64,000 nucleotides of DNA, taken from Luminiphilus syltensis NOR5-1B (GTDB taxonomy: Bacteria; Pseudomonadota; Gammaproteobacteria; Pseudomonadales; Halieaceae). The notes under the pieces are model-generated. The model searched no databases. It was not told the origin of the DNA and saw only the letters and a program-made list of their open reading frames with translations. Location: the NCBI RefSeq assembly GCF_000158175.1, contig NZ_DS999411.1, positions 2,512,714 through 2,576,713 of the forward strand, read 5' to 3'. The translations under genes were made by a program, and so were the position numbers. Shown here piece by piece: positions 45,549 through 56,147 of this stretch; position 1 is the stretch's first letter; the number at the start of each line of letters is the position of its first letter.

Positions 45549-46376
45549 ATGCGTCAGGTATGGGTGGATGGGAAACCGAGCCAGCAGATTCCCGTCGACG
45601 ACCGTGGGCTGCTGCTCGCCGACGGCGCTTTTGAAACGTTTTTGGTGCGCGAAGGGACGGTGATGTACGTTGACGAGCACCGCGAACGACTCGCCCGGAG
45701 TCTGGGCGTTCTCCAGTTTTCGACACCGCAACAATTCGCACAGGGAATGATTGCCGAAAGTGCCGCGTTAATCGCCGCCGTCGGTACTACCGGTAGCGCA
45801 CGACTCACGGTTACCCGTGGGTCCGGCCCGCGAGGCTATAGCCCACCTGTTGATGCGGTTCCGCGATCCCTGCTGAGTTTTGATCCGCTCTTCACTCCAA
45901 ACAGTGCGCCACTGACACTGGGTTGGTCCACGGTGAAGTGGCCGGATCAGCCGCTGCTCAGTGGTGCAAAGTTATTGGCGCGCACCGAAAATATCCTCGC
46001 GGCCCTGGATGCGAGGCAGCAGCAGGTCGATGACGTTGTAATGTGCACTCAGGATGATCGAGTGTGCTCAGTGGCGCGCGGCAATCTCTTTCTGCGTGTG
46101 GCTGATACGCTGCTTACCCCCGATTTATCGACGGCGGGTATTGCCGGTACCCGTCGCGCCCTGATTCTTAACCGTTTCGCAAAGGTGGCGGGGTACCACG
46201 TAACCACTGCATCGGTAGCCCGGGCGCAACTGTTGGCGGCGGATGAAATTTTTGTCTGCAACGCGCTCTGGGGAGTTCGTCCCGTCGCACGCATTGGGCA
46301 GCAGCAGTGGTCTGACTTCGCGGCGAGCAGGGCGCTGGCCCCGCTGTTGGATCCCGAGGCCGCGGTGACATGGTAA
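45549..46376 (+). CDS. pabC: Aminodeoxychorismate lyase PabC
   Basis: A 275-residue fold-type IV PLP enzyme that releases pyruvate from aminodeoxychorismate to make p-aminobenzoate for folate. PLP lysine K141 lies in SGAKLLARTEN. The VDDRGLLLADGAFETFLV start is typical. Its place between fabF and mltG, as in E. coli, separates it from other class IV enzymes such as the one at 19612. It overlaps the mltG start by 7 bases. Confidence 0.92.
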   Translation: MRQVWVDGKPSQQIPVDDRGLLLADGAFETFLVREGTVMYVDEHRERLARSLGVLQFSTPQQFAQGMIAESAALIAAVGTTGSARLTVTRGSGPRGYSPPVDAVPRSLLSFDPLFTPNSAPLTLGWSTVKWPDQPLLSGAKLLARTENILAALDARQQQVDDVVMCTQDDRVCSVARGNLFLRVADTLLTPDLSTAGIAGTRRALILNRFAKVAGYHVTTASVARAQLLAADEIFVCNALWGVRPVARIGQQQWSDFAASRALAPLLDPEAAVTW

Positions 46377-47395
46377 GGACTATTGCGTTGGTCCTGGTGA
46401 TTGTTGCTGCGGCGGCCGCCTCGGCCGTGGGCTACGCATTGCACAACTGGAATGCGCCGTTAAATGTGCCCCTGAACGGTACGGTGGTTGAGGTTTATTC
46501 CGGCGACGCCTTGTCGACGGTACTGCGTCGCTTATCGAAGCAGGGAGTCATACCACGACCCCGATGGGTTGCACAGGTGGCGCGCTGGTATGGGCTAGAT
46601 GGTCGTTTACAGGTTGGGGAATACCAGCTCAATTCGGGAATGACGGCTAGTGATTTACTCACGCAATTTGCCGCCGGGCAGGTGATCACATACTCGGTGA
46701 CACTGCCAGAGGGGATTACATTGCAGCGGGCGCTCGAGATCCTGGCGGAGCATTCCGCCATCGAGCGTTCCCTGGAAGGCGCCGGGGATCCCAGACTTCT
46801 GGCTATGGTGGCCCCGGCGACCCACCCCGAGGGATGGTTCTTACCGGAAACCTATGTCTTCCACAGGGGAGAGTCAGACGTCGCACTGCTGCAACGGGCG
46901 CACGATGCCATGACCACGTTGCTGAATCGTCTGTGGCTCGCCCGTCGTGAGGGCCTGCCGCTACAAACGTCCTATGAAGCGCTGATTCTCGCATCGATTA
47001 TCGAACGGGAAACGGGGCTGGCTAAAGAGCGTCGGCAGATTGCCGGGGTGTTTATCCGTCGTCTGCTCCGTGGCATGCGGCTGCAAACTGATCCTACCAT
47101 CATTTATGGGCTCGGCCCCGCGTTTGATGGCGACCTAAAGCGCCGTCACCTCAAGGATGATACTAATCCCTACAATACGTATCGAATACCGGGGCTGCCG
47201 CCGACGCCTATCGCGCTTCCCGGTGAGGACGCCATTAAGGCTGCACTCGATCCCGCGGAGGGTGATGCATTATTTTTTGTCGCCAGGGGTGACGGTAGTC
47301 ATGCCTTTGCCGATACTCTTGAGGCACATGAGAGCAATGTGCGTCAGTACCAAATCAATCGTCGCAAGGATTACCGATCATCGCCAACACAGTGA
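46370..47395 (+). CDS. mltG: Endolytic transglycosylase MltG
   Basis: A 341-residue YceG-type murein transglycosylase that cleaves nascent peptidoglycan strands. One N-terminal membrane anchor (about 4-21) is followed by a LysM-like region and the catalytic domain with ASIIERETGLAKER (catalytic Glu) and QTDPTIIYGLG. The HLKDDTNPYNTYRIPGLPPTPIALPG stretch is typical. The start ATG overlaps pabC and its stop overlaps the tmk GTG. Confidence 0.94.
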   Translation: MVRTIALVLVIVAAAAASAVGYALHNWNAPLNVPLNGTVVEVYSGDALSTVLRRLSKQGVIPRPRWVAQVARWYGLDGRLQVGEYQLNSGMTASDLLTQFAAGQVITYSVTLPEGITLQRALEILAEHSAIERSLEGAGDPRLLAMVAPATHPEGWFLPETYVFHRGESDVALLQRAHDAMTTLLNRLWLARREGLPLQTSYEALILASIIERETGLAKERRQIAGVFIRRLLRGMRLQTDPTIIYGLGPAFDGDLKRRHLKDDTNPYNTYRIPGLPPTPIALPGEDAIKAALDPAEGDALFFVARGDGSHAFADTLEAHESNVRQYQINRRKDYRSSPTQ

Positions 47396-48018
47396 AACCT
47401 GGGCAATTCCTGACCGTTGAGGGCGGGGAGGGCGTTGGTAAGTCAACGAATCTCGACTTCATTGCGAAAACGCTGCGCGCGCAGGGTATCGACCTTGTGG
47501 TCACGCGAGAGCCCGGCGGTACGCCCTTGGCAGAGGCGCTCAGGGCGTTGCTTATTAGCGATTCCGAGGACCCGCCGTGCCCCAATGCAGAACTGCTCAT
47601 GATCTTCGCCGCCCGAGCGCAGCACCTTTCGACGGTTATTGAACCCGCGTTGAAGGCGGGTCGGTGGGTGCTCTGTGATCGATTCACAGACGCGACTTTT
47701 GCGTATCAGGGCGCTGGCCGAGGTATTGAGTGGTCGTCGATTGAGACCCTTGAAAACCTTATTCAAGGTGATCGTCGGCCTGATTTGACACTGCTTTTGG
47801 ATATGGAGCCCGCCATCGGCATGGATCGAGCGGGGAGCAGAGGCGCGCTGGACCGTTTCGAGCGCGAGGCGCTTCCGTTTTTTGATCGTGTTCGCCGCGG
47901 GTATAAAACCCGTGCGGCGCAGGCGCCCCATCGCTACCGGGTAATCGATGCGAGTCAGTCTATTGATGCGGTGCAAAGGGATATTGCACGTGTGTTAGCG
48001 GAGCTTTTCAATGGCTGA
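47392..48018 (+). CDS. tmk: Thymidylate kinase
   Basis: A 208-residue dTMP kinase. P-loop GGEGVGKSTN, the DRxR-type segment DRFTDATFAYQGAGRG, and EPGGTPLAEALRALL with the Glu-Pro-Gly are present; the LID-type arginines (MDRAGSRGALDRFE) place it with E. coli-type enzymes. GTG start at 47392 within the mltG stop. The holB ATG lies 8 bases before its end. Confidence 0.95.
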   Translation: MKPGQFLTVEGGEGVGKSTNLDFIAKTLRAQGIDLVVTREPGGTPLAEALRALLISDSEDPPCPNAELLMIFAARAQHLSTVIEPALKAGRWVLCDRFTDATFAYQGAGRGIEWSSIETLENLIQGDRRPDLTLLLDMEPAIGMDRAGSRGALDRFEREALPFFDRVRRGYKTRAAQAPHRYRVIDASQSIDAVQRDIARVLAELFNG

Positions 48019-48976
48019 ATCAGTGATCGATACTCCGTTCGAGGCCCTGCCCTGGCACCACGATACCGTGGCTTCGGTTTACCACGATAGCGAGCAGGAC
48101 CGGATACCCCATGCGCTCATGCTTGTCGGCGCACCGGGTACTGGCAGGCGGCAGCTTGCCTGGTCTCTTGCGGCGATGTTGCTCTGTAGTCGACCCTCGG
48201 TCGCCGGAGGCTGTGGCACTTGTGATGTCTGCCGGCAGTTTATGAGTGGTGCTCACGGCGACAGCCGCTGGCTGGAACCTGAACCGGAAAAACGCGCGAT
48301 CGGCATAGACCAGGTTCGAGGCGCGGTGCAATTTCTGCAGCAAACCGCTGCTTATGGTGGCCGCAAGGTGCTGGTGATTGCGCCTGCCGACGCTATGACC
48401 AGTGCGGCAGCCAATGCATTGCTGAAGACATTGGAAGAGCCCGCGGGAGACAGTGTCATGCTGCTGGTCAGCGATTACGGTGAGCGATTGCCCGCTACCG
48501 TTCGATCCCGTTGCCAGCGTCGAGTGCTCTCCCACCCCAGTCGGGAGCAGGGACTGACCTGGTTGAAGAGTGTGGTTGAGCCTGCGGGGGATTACTCGGC
48601 GGTACTGGATCTGGTTCAGGATTGTCCGCTGGAAGCCCGCCGGCTTATCAATGACGATGAAGTGGACGGGTTTCTGAGTCTTCAGGAATCCATCCGCGGT
48701 TTGCTCGACGGGAAGGTCGCCGCCACCGTTGCGTCGTCCTTGCTCGGCAGGGCTGAGCCTGGGCGTGCGCTCAGGCTGATCTGTGGCGAAATGGACCGTC
48801 GCTTGAGGCTATTGGACGCGTCTGGACTGGTCCGCGCACGGCGGGCATTTGATGCCCGAAAGACGCTTCAGGGCTACCTTGGCATCGTCAGCCGCGGCGG
48901 CAATCCTGCCAAGGACGTCATGCTGTCAGAGGCCGCGCGTTTGGTGGCGGGCATTTGGCGGGAGGAGACACTGTGA
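48011..48976 (+). CDS. holB: DNA polymerase III subunit delta'
   Basis: A 321-residue clamp-loader delta' subunit. GAPGTGRRQLAW replaces a true Walker A (delta' does not hydrolyse ATP). A zinc module lies in the GGCGTCDVC region, and SRC appears in TVRSRCQRR as the SRC motif. LLKTLEEPAGDSVMLLVS is the sensor region. It is followed 52 bases later by a PilZ gene, a common order in Gammaproteobacteria. Confidence 0.92.
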   Translation: MAESVIDTPFEALPWHHDTVASVYHDSEQDRIPHALMLVGAPGTGRRQLAWSLAAMLLCSRPSVAGGCGTCDVCRQFMSGAHGDSRWLEPEPEKRAIGIDQVRGAVQFLQQTAAYGGRKVLVIAPADAMTSAAANALLKTLEEPAGDSVMLLVSDYGERLPATVRSRCQRRVLSHPSREQGLTWLKSVVEPAGDYSAVLDLVQDCPLEARRLINDDEVDGFLSLQESIRGLLDGKVAATVASSLLGRAEPGRALRLICGEMDRRLRLLDASGLVRARRAFDARKTLQGYLGIVSRGGNPAKDVMLSEAARLVAGIWREETL

Positions 48977-49028
48977 GAGCAGCGCGCGCGCTGGTATGCT
49001 CTCGGGATATGGAATTGGGAAGGGAACC

Positions 49029-49373
49029 ATGAGCGAAGGAACACGGCAGGGCATTCTCTCGCTGACGATCAAAGACAAAGCGGTGCTCTATGCCGCTTAC
49101 ATGCCGTTCCTGGAAAATGGCGGCCTGTTTGTGCCCACCAATAAGCAGTACAACATCGGCGATGAGGTCTTTATGCTGCTGACGCTGATGGACGAGCCCG
49201 AGAAAATACCCATCGCCGGAACGGTGGTATGGATCACCCCCATGGGGGCGCAGGGTAACCGTCAGGCGGGAATTGGTGTTCAGTTTTCCGAGCAGGATAC
49301 CGCTGCGAACGCAAAAATAGAAAACCATCTCGGGGGCGGACTCAACGCCGATCGGCGCACGCATACCATGTAA
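49029..49373 (+). CDS. PilZ domain-containing protein
   Basis: A 114-residue single PilZ domain of the type encoded after holB (PA2960/PilZ in Pseudomonas, needed for type IV pilus assembly). PFLENGGLFVPTNKQYNIGDEVFMLLTL and GTVVWITPMGAQGNRQAGIGVQF match. The canonical c-di-GMP-binding RxxxR at the N-terminus is absent, as expected for this non-binding subgroup. Good RBS (GGGAA) before the ATG. Confidence 0.9.
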   Translation: MSEGTRQGILSLTIKDKAVLYAAYMPFLENGGLFVPTNKQYNIGDEVFMLLTLMDEPEKIPIAGTVVWITPMGAQGNRQAGIGVQFSEQDTAANAKIENHLGGGLNADRRTHTM

Positions 49374-49937
49374 CTCAACTCGTTTGAATGAACCTTGCCC
49401 AGTGCGTGCCAATGCACCGACCCAACTTCCCTGTTTGATCGAATCATCAATTTAAGGTTACAAAAAAAGGGCCCCAGCAGGAGCCCTTAAAGACTTTTAG
49501 GAGTGTTGCGTGGGGACTGTTACATGTATCGCCGTTCCACGCCTGAGGCACTTGGGATGCCCGTCACCAGCAGCCTGCGCTAGAGGCACTATGGTGAGAA
49601 TTCAGTATGAACGAAAGCTTGACGTTTTCCAGACCCTTTCGCGAGTTTTTTAGAACAATATCGCATAAGTAAAATGGGGCTTATCTCATTCGAGATCTAG
49701 CATGAATATTCTATCGTAAATATATGTTTTTAATATAAAATATACTGATTTTAATCGGTGCAGGCCGTCCTCGGGTCCCGGATGTATAGGGCTTGGGGCG
49801 GGTCTCGATGGCGGTCGAACTGGCGGCGTAAGTATTGCCTGCGTGCGAGATTGAAAGTAGGGGGCTTATGTGACACCATCCGCGCCCTCGGTTTCGGCGG
49901 TCCCCGCTGCGACCTAACCGTTTTTTGGTGGCTGTTT
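49374..49937. other. Long intergenic gap before tRNA-Leu, partly AT-rich
   Basis: No gene is supported. A hairpin (AAGGGC / GCCCTT, 49467-49472 and 49483-49488) could end the holB-PilZ transcript but has no U-run on that strand. A markedly AT-rich stretch (about 49600-49760, with repeated TATA and TTTTAAT runs) stands out from the surrounding DNA and lies upstream of the tRNA gene. Confidence 0.5.
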
Positions 49938-50022
<85 letters not shown>

Positions 50023-50125
50023 CTCACCTGAAAAAGAATTCAAACTTGAGTCATGGGAGCGCTTCTCGGTGGTGATCATTTACCCCGTGCGCGCTCTTAA
50101 ACAGCGATGTGTGCAGGAGTAACCA

Positions 50126-51454
50126 ATGCGGGTTTCTATTGAAACAACTTCCGGTCTTGAGCGACGTTTAACGGTCGGAGTGCCCGCCGAGCGTGTAGAC
50201 GGTGCCGTTCAGTCGCGGCTGCAGGACGCCGCCAAGAATGTGCGTTTGCCGGGTTTTCGCCCAGGTAAGGTTCCCATGCGCGTCATGAAGCAGCGATTCG
50301 GTGCCGGCGTGCGTCAGGAAGTTCTCGGTGAGGTGATCAGCCAGACGTTTCAGGAGGCCGTTGTCCAGGAGCAATTGCGCCCGGCGGGCCAGCCCAGGAT
50401 CGAACCCCGCAATTTTGAACCCGGCAATGATCTTGAATACGTCGCCGTGTTTGAAATCTTCCCTACACTCGACGTCAAGCAAGCCGACGGCTTTGCCGTT
50501 AAGAAGCCCACCGCGGAAGTGACCGATAGCGATGTTGACGAGATCATTGAGGTATTCCGCAAGCAGCAGGGTCAGCAAGTGGCTGTAGACCGTGCCGGCG
50601 AAGAGGGTGACACCGTGATTATCGATTTTGAAGGTACTCGTGACGGCGAGGCCTTTGAAGGCGGCAGTGGTGAGGACTTCTCGCTCGAGCTCGGTTCCAG
50701 CCGGATGATCCCGGGTTTTGAGGAAGGCATCATCGGACTCTCAGCGGGAGAAAATACGGTTCTTGACCTGACGTTCCCGGAGGATTACCAGGCCGAGGAC
50801 CTTCAGGGTGCGGATGTGCAGTTCAAGATAACCGTGAAAGAGGTCAAGGCGCTTGAACTCGCTCCCCTCGACGAGAAGCTGTTTGCGAGCTACGGCGTTG
50901 AGGAAGGCGGAGAAGCTGTTTTCCGCGATGAGGTGCGCAAGAACATGGAACGTGAGCTCCGTAACGCGGTGCAAAATCACGTCAAGCAGCAGGTCATGGA
51001 TGCCATCGTCGAGGCCAACCCCGAGCTCGAGGTGCCCAGCAGCCTCATCGCCCAGGAAATCGATGGTATGCGTCAGCAAATGATGCAGCAGTTCGGGGGC
51101 GGCAATACTCAGGAGCTCGACCTTAAGAGCATACTTCCTGACGAAATGTTCAAAGAGCAGGCAGAGCGCCGGGTTAAACTGGGCTTGCTGATGTCAGAGT
51201 TGGTCAGCAAGTTGGAGTTGCAGGCGGATTCTGCCAAAGTACGCGAGCTGATCGAAGATATTGCGTCGACGTACCAGGAGCCAGAGGAAGTGATCAACTG
51301 GTATTATTCGGAAAACGAGCAGCTGGCCGCGGTGGAGTCCAGGGTGCTGGAGGATCAGGTAGTCGATACCCTCCTTGCTGGCGCTACCGTGGAAGAAGAG
51401 GCCTGTTCTTATCAGGAGGCGCTGGCGGCAGCGCGTCCCCAACAGCAGGCATGA
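50126..51454 (+). CDS. tig: Trigger factor
   Basis: A 442-residue ribosome-associated chaperone and prolyl isomerase. N-terminal ribosome-binding signature [20 protein letters not shown]-type domain ([29 protein letters not shown]), then a long helical C-terminal chaperone domain. Its stop overlaps the clpP start (ATGA), linking synthesis of the chaperone to that of the protease. Confidence 0.96.
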   Translation: MRVSIETTSGLERRLTVGVPAERVDGAVQSRLQDAAKNVRLPGFRPGKVPMRVMKQRFGAGVRQEVLGEVISQTFQEAVVQEQLRPAGQPRIEPRNFEPGNDLEYVAVFEIFPTLDVKQADGFAVKKPTAEVTDSDVDEIIEVFRKQQGQQVAVDRAGEEGDTVIIDFEGTRDGEAFEGGSGEDFSLELGSSRMIPGFEEGIIGLSAGENTVLDLTFPEDYQAEDLQGADVQFKITVKEVKALELAPLDEKLFASYGVEEGGEAVFRDEVRKNMERELRNAVQNHVKQQVMDAIVEANPELEVPSSLIAQEIDGMRQQMMQQFGGGNTQELDLKSILPDEMFKEQAERRVKLGLLMSELVSKLELQADSAKVRELIEDIASTYQEPEEVINWYYSENEQLAAVESRVLEDQVVDTLLAGATVEEEACSYQEALAAARPQQQA

Positions 51455-52113
51455 CCCGACAATCAATTGAGAAAGCAATGATTCGAGATACGTCTCCAGG
51501 CGACATTCAAAATCTGGGCCTAGTCCCCATGGTGATCGAGCAAACCTCTCGGGGGGAACGATCATTTGATATTTACTCGCGGCTGTTAAAGGAGCGCGTG
51601 ATTTTTGTGGTCGGTGGCATCGAGGATCACATGGCGAATCTGATTGTCGCACAGCTGTTGTTCCTGGAGTCGGAGAATCCAGACAAGGACATCCACATCT
51701 ACATTAACTCCCCCGGAGGATCGGTCACTGCGGGCCTGTCTATTTATGACACGATGCAGTTTGTCAAACCCGACGTCAGTACCATGTGTATCGGCCAGGC
51801 GGCATCGATGGGTGCTTTTCTGCTCAGTGGCGGTGCCAAGGGCAAGCGGTACATTCTTCCCAACGCACGCACGATGATTCATCAACCCAGCGGCGGCGCC
51901 CAGGGACAGGCCTCGGATATCGAGATCCAGGCCAAGGAAATTCTTTATCTGCGCGAGCGCCTCAACCGATTGATGGCCGACCATACGGGCCAGACCCTCG
52001 AGACCATCGAGCGTGATACGGAGCGTGACCGATTCATGAGTGCCGAACAAAGCGTTGAGTACGGTCTGGTCGATGAGGTCGTGGAAAATCGCGTGGCAGC
52101 CCCAGATGCCTGA
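51451..52113 (+). CDS. clpP: ATP-dependent Clp protease proteolytic subunit
   Basis: A 220-residue ClpP serine protease. Catalytic triad S119 (GQAASMGAF), H144 ([12 protein letters not shown]) and D193 (RDTERDRF). The N-terminal residues before LVPMVIEQT would be the propeptide. An alternative ATG at 51478 exists. Its 14-mer chamber is served by ClpX, encoded about 97 bases downstream. Confidence 0.96.
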   Translation: MTRQSIEKAMIRDTSPGDIQNLGLVPMVIEQTSRGERSFDIYSRLLKERVIFVVGGIEDHMANLIVAQLLFLESENPDKDIHIYINSPGGSVTAGLSIYDTMQFVKPDVSTMCIGQAASMGAFLLSGGAKGKRYILPNARTMIHQPSGGAQGQASDIEIQAKEILYLRERLNRLMADHTGQTLETIERDTERDRFMSAEQSVEYGLVDEVVENRVAAPDA

Positions 52114-52209
52114 TTCCCGGTTTGTCGAGTTCCAGTGCTTGCAAAGGCTGGTCAAACGTATCAAGGTAAGCGTGTAGCCGGGAGTTCACGCCGGCGTTAG
52201 GCGAATATT

Positions 52210-53493
52210 ATGGCGAACGACACATCCTCCGGAGATGACGGCAAGCTGCTTTATTGCTCGTTTTGTGGCAAGAGCCAGAACGAAGTACGCAAGTTGATTG
52301 CAGGTCCCTCGGTATTTATCTGCGACGAATGCGTAGACCTCTGCAACGATATTATTCGTGAGGAAATACAGGAGGCCGCCAGCGAGCAGGGTTCCGATAG
52401 CCTCCCGGTTCCCCACGAAATCAAACAAATTCTCGATCAGTACGTGATTGGTCAGCAGCGCGCCAAGCGCGTGCTTTCAGTGGCTGTTTACAATCATTAC
52501 AAGCGCCTGCGCTATGCCCCCAAATCCGGTGGTGATGACGTCGAGCTCAGCAAAAGCAACATCCTGCTGGTCGGCCCCACAGGCTCGGGCAAGACCCTGT
52601 TGGCGGAGACGCTGGCGAGACTGCTCGATGTTCCCTTTACCATCGCTGATGCCACAACCCTCACCGAAGCCGGTTATGTCGGGGAGGATGTCGAGAACAT
52701 CATCCAGAAGCTGTTGCAGAAATGCGATTACGATGTTGAACGCGCCCAGGTGGGTATTGTTTACATTGATGAGATCGATAAGATTTCTCGCAAGTCCGAT
52801 AACCCGTCAATTACCCGGGATGTCTCCGGAGAGGGCGTTCAGCAGGCGCTGTTGAAGCTTATCGAAGGTACCGTCGCTTCGGTGCCGCCGCAGGGTGGTC
52901 GAAAGCACCCCCAGCAGGAGTTTCTGCAGGTCGACACCTCCAATATCCTGTTTATCTGTGGTGGCGCCTTCGCAGGTCTCGACAAGGTCATTAAAAATCG
53001 CTCTGAGAAGGGCGGAATTGGCTTCGCTGCGGAGGTCAAGAGCAAGGACGAGACACGCAAGTTCGGCGAAACGCTGTCCGATCTCGAACCCGAAGATCTT
53101 GTGCAGTATGGTCTGATCCCCGAGTTTGTCGGTCGTCTGCCGGTTATTGCCACCCTCGAAGAGCTCGATGAGGCGGCACTGATTCAGATTTTGACCGAGC
53201 CTCGTAATGCACTCACCAAGCAATACGCCAAGATGTTCGATATGGAAGGGGTTGAAATCGACTTCCGTGAGGACGGATTGCGTGCGGTTGCCGAGAAGGC
53301 AATGGAGCGAAAAACCGGTGCCCGTGGTTTGCGCTCGATCCTGGAGGGCGTCCTGCTTGACTCGATGTACAACATCCCCTCCGAAAGCGGTGTCGCCAAG
53401 ATCGTCGTCGATGAATCGGTGATTCTTGGTGAGTCAGATCCGCTATTGGTCTATGAATCCCAGGATTCGGCGAGAGCAGGCACCGAAGACTGA
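52210..53493 (+). CDS. clpX: ATP-dependent Clp protease ATP-binding subunit ClpX
   Basis: A 427-residue AAA+ unfoldase. Zinc-binding domain [11 protein letters not shown] ... CDECVDLC at the N-terminus, Walker A GPTGSGKT, Walker [10 protein letters not shown], and the pore and sensor regions are all present, including the IGF-like loop for ClpP binding (GGIGFAAEV). It delivers substrates to ClpP. Confidence 0.96.
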   Translation: MANDTSSGDDGKLLYCSFCGKSQNEVRKLIAGPSVFICDECVDLCNDIIREEIQEAASEQGSDSLPVPHEIKQILDQYVIGQQRAKRVLSVAVYNHYKRLRYAPKSGGDDVELSKSNILLVGPTGSGKTLLAETLARLLDVPFTIADATTLTEAGYVGEDVENIIQKLLQKCDYDVERAQVGIVYIDEIDKISRKSDNPSITRDVSGEGVQQALLKLIEGTVASVPPQGGRKHPQQEFLQVDTSNILFICGGAFAGLDKVIKNRSEKGGIGFAAEVKSKDETRKFGETLSDLEPEDLVQYGLIPEFVGRLPVIATLEELDEAALIQILTEPRNALTKQYAKMFDMEGVEIDFREDGLRAVAEKAMERKTGARGLRSILEGVLLDSMYNIPSESGVAKIVVDESVILGESDPLLVYESQDSARAGTED

Positions 53494-53579
53494 TCTCTAC
53501 CGGGCGACGCCCGTCGCCCAGTACGTCCCTCAAATCCGAGTCGGTCGCAGCGAATGCGGCCCAAAAATGTCGCTGGTCA

Positions 53580-53606
53580 TTGTATAACCGGTTATCGTCC
53601 CCATAT
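53580..53606 (+). promoter_or_regulatory. Heat-shock (sigma-32-like) promoter of lon
   Basis: CCCCATAT (53599-53606) matches the CCCCATNT -10 consensus of sigma-32, with a TTGTAT (53580-53585, consensus TTGAAA) 13 bases upstream. It lies about 26 bases before the lon ATG and fits heat induction of lon. Confidence 0.65.
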
Positions 53607-53632
53607 TCAGGGTAGAGAGACCGGAGACCTTT

Positions 53633-56047
53633 ATGACCGATGTGATCGCCACCGAATTACCCCTGCTTCCCCTGCGGGACGTTGTCGTGTATCCGCACAT
53701 GGTACTGCCCCTGTTCGTCGGGCGGGAAAAGTCGATAGAAGCGCTCGAGCAGGCCATGGCCGGTGACAAGCAGGTGCTGTTGGTCGCGCAGCGCAACGCC
53801 GCCGACGATAATCCGGGAGTTGATGACCTGTATCAGGTCGGAACCGTTTCCAACATCCTGCAATTACTGAAGCTCCCCGATGGAACCATCAAAGTGTTGG
53901 TCGAAGGGAGTTTCCGCGCGGCGATCGAGTCCATCGATGATGAGGGCGAATTTACGGTCGCCGCGGTTCGTCAGGTCGAGACCGATGAAATTCCTGAGAG
54001 CGAGGGCGAAAAACTGATCGCCACGGTCGTCGAGCACTTTGAAAAATACGTCAGCATGAGCAAAAAAGTCCCGACGGAAGTGCTCAGTTCCCTCGCGGGA
54101 ATCGACGATCCGGGACGCCTTGCCGATACGATCGCCGCGCACATGGGCGTTGATCTTGAGGAGAAGCAGCGCATTCTGGAGATCTCCGACGTTCGGAAAC
54201 GGCTGGATCACCTAATTGGGCTGATGGATGCCGAACTCGATCTCTTCCAGGTGGAAAAGCGTATTCGAGGTCGGGTCAAGAAGCAGATGGAAAAGAGTCA
54301 GCGCGAGTACTACCTCAACGAGCAGATGAAGGCGATCCAGAAAGAGTTGGGTGAGATGGACGACGCCCCCAACGAAGTCGATGAACTACAGAACCGGATC
54401 GACGAGGCCAAAATGCCCGAGGAGGCCCGCGACAAGGCCACATCAGAGTTAAACAAGCTGAAGATGATGTCGCCGATGTCGGCAGAGGCGTCGGTGGTTC
54501 GTGGTTACATCGAGTGGATGGTGAGTGTTCCCTGGCAAAAACGCAGCAAGGTCCGTCACGACCTCAAGCGCGCGGCCAAGGTGCTCGACGAGGATCATTT
54601 CGGGCTCGACGAAGTCAAGGATCGCATACTCGAGTACCTCGCTGTTCAAAAGCGGGTCAGAAAGGTGAAAGGGCCGGTGCTGTGTCTTGTGGGCCCACCC
54701 GGGGTCGGTAAGACCTCCCTCGGTGAGTCGGTAGCCAGGGCTACCAATCGAAAGTTTGTCCGTATGGCCCTGGGTGGCGTTCGCGACGAGGCCGAAATCC
54801 GCGGGCATCGACGGACTTACATCGGGTCCATGCCCGGTAAGTTGCTACAGAAAATGTCCAAGGCCGGGGTTCGTAACCCGCTGTTCCTGCTCGATGAGAT
54901 TGACAAAATGGGCATGGATCACCGGGGCGACCCCGCATCGGCAATGCTCGAGGTGCTCGATCCGGAACAAAACCACGCTTTTAATGACCATTACCTCGAA
55001 GTCGATTACGACCTTTCGGATGTGATGTTTGTGTGCACGTCCAATACGATGAACATTCCGGGTCCCCTGTTGGATCGTATGGAGATCATCAGGATTCCCG
55101 GTTACACGGAAGACGAGAAGCTCTCGATCGCCCAGCGTTATCTTGTGCCCAAGCAGGTCAAGCTCAACGGCCTGAAGAAGAATGAGATCGAGATCGGGGA
55201 TGAAGCCATCCTTGATATTATCCGCTATTACACACGCGAAGCGGGCGTGCGCTCGCTGGAGCGAGAAATCGCCAAAGTTTGTCGCAAAATGGTCAAGCGT
55301 TTCGTGCTCGCTGTTGAAGAAAGCACGCACTCGGTTACGGCCGACTTGCTCCCGGATCTACTGGGTGTGCGCAAGTACAATTACGGTATTGCGGAGGAAG
55401 AAAACAAAGTCGGCCAGGTAACGGGGCTCGCCTGGACCTCGGTGGGCGGTGAGCTTCTGACGATAGAAGCGGTGGCGCTATCCGGTAAAGGCCGCCACGT
55501 TAAGACAGGATCGCTGGGTGACGTCATGCAGGAGTCGATTCAGGCGGCGACCACGGTAGTCCGCTCGCGTTCGCAGCGCTTGGGTATTCCGGCCGCCTAT
55601 CACGAAGAACACGATGTTCATATCCACGTCCCCGAGGGGGCGACGCCGAAAGATGGCCCCAGCGCAGGCATAGCCATGTGTACGGCGCTGGTCAGTGTTT
55701 GCAGTGGCATACCGGTCAGGGCCGATGTCGCGATGACGGGAGAAATAACCTTGCGCGGAGAGGTGCTTCCCATTGGTGGCTTGAAGGAGAAGCTGCTGGC
55801 TGCCCGTCGGGGGGGAATTAAGACGGTGATCATTCCCAAAGAAAATGAACGCGATCTCACTGAGATCCCGGACAATATCAAGGAGAATTTGACGATCAAG
55901 GCCGTAAAGTGGATTGACGAAGTCCTTGATATCGCGTTGGAGACCATGCCCCAGCCGATTTCCGATGAGGAATATCTTCCCGAACCCATTGCTGCAGGAT
56001 CGAAAAATAACGACGACGACAGTTTGAGCCGCCCGAAAGCACATTAA
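53633..56047 (+). CDS. lon: ATP-dependent Lon protease
   Basis: An 804-residue LonA protease. N-terminal substrate domain (LPLLPLRDVVVYPHMVLPLFVGREKSI), AAA+ module (GPPGVGKTSLGES; LLDEIDKM) and the C-terminal protease with catalytic Ser in PKDGPSAGIAM and the Lys in the GGLKEKLLAARR region. It degrades misfolded and regulatory proteins. Preceded by a heat-shock-like promoter; hupB follows as in many Gammaproteobacteria. Confidence 0.97.
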   Translation: MTDVIATELPLLPLRDVVVYPHMVLPLFVGREKSIEALEQAMAGDKQVLLVAQRNAADDNPGVDDLYQVGTVSNILQLLKLPDGTIKVLVEGSFRAAIESIDDEGEFTVAAVRQVETDEIPESEGEKLIATVVEHFEKYVSMSKKVPTEVLSSLAGIDDPGRLADTIAAHMGVDLEEKQRILEISDVRKRLDHLIGLMDAELDLFQVEKRIRGRVKKQMEKSQREYYLNEQMKAIQKELGEMDDAPNEVDELQNRIDEAKMPEEARDKATSELNKLKMMSPMSAEASVVRGYIEWMVSVPWQKRSKVRHDLKRAAKVLDEDHFGLDEVKDRILEYLAVQKRVRKVKGPVLCLVGPPGVGKTSLGESVARATNRKFVRMALGGVRDEAEIRGHRRTYIGSMPGKLLQKMSKAGVRNPLFLLDEIDKMGMDHRGDPASAMLEVLDPEQNHAFNDHYLEVDYDLSDVMFVCTSNTMNIPGPLLDRMEIIRIPGYTEDEKLSIAQRYLVPKQVKLNGLKKNEIEIGDEAILDIIRYYTREAGVRSLEREIAKVCRKMVKRFVLAVEESTHSVTADLLPDLLGVRKYNYGIAEEENKVGQVTGLAWTSVGGELLTIEAVALSGKGRHVKTGSLGDVMQESIQAATTVVRSRSQRLGIPAAYHEEHDVHIHVPEGATPKDGPSAGIAMCTALVSVCSGIPVRADVAMTGEITLRGEVLPIGGLKEKLLAARRGGIKTVIIPKENERDLTEIPDNIKENLTIKAVKWIDEVLDIALETMPQPISDEEYLPEPIAAGSKNNDDDSLSRPKAH

Positions 56048-56059
56048 TCCGGTTTTTAT

Positions 56060-56087
56060 TTGACCCTGCGCCGGACACGGGTATAAC
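56060..56087 (+). promoter_or_regulatory. Sigma-70 promoter of hupB
   Basis: TTGACC (56060-56065) and TATAAC (56082-56087) are 16 bases apart, about 60 bases before the hupB start. Confidence 0.65.
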
Positions 56088-56147
56088 CTTAATATCCGCA
56101 ACCGCCCATTTTAATAACGCTATTCCATTCAAGAAGAGGTTTTATCT

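Noticed and set aside
49462-49488. Hairpin AAGGGC / GCCCTT as terminator of holB-PilZ
   Set aside because: The U-run would exist only on the minus strand, where no gene precedes it, so a terminator call is not supported.
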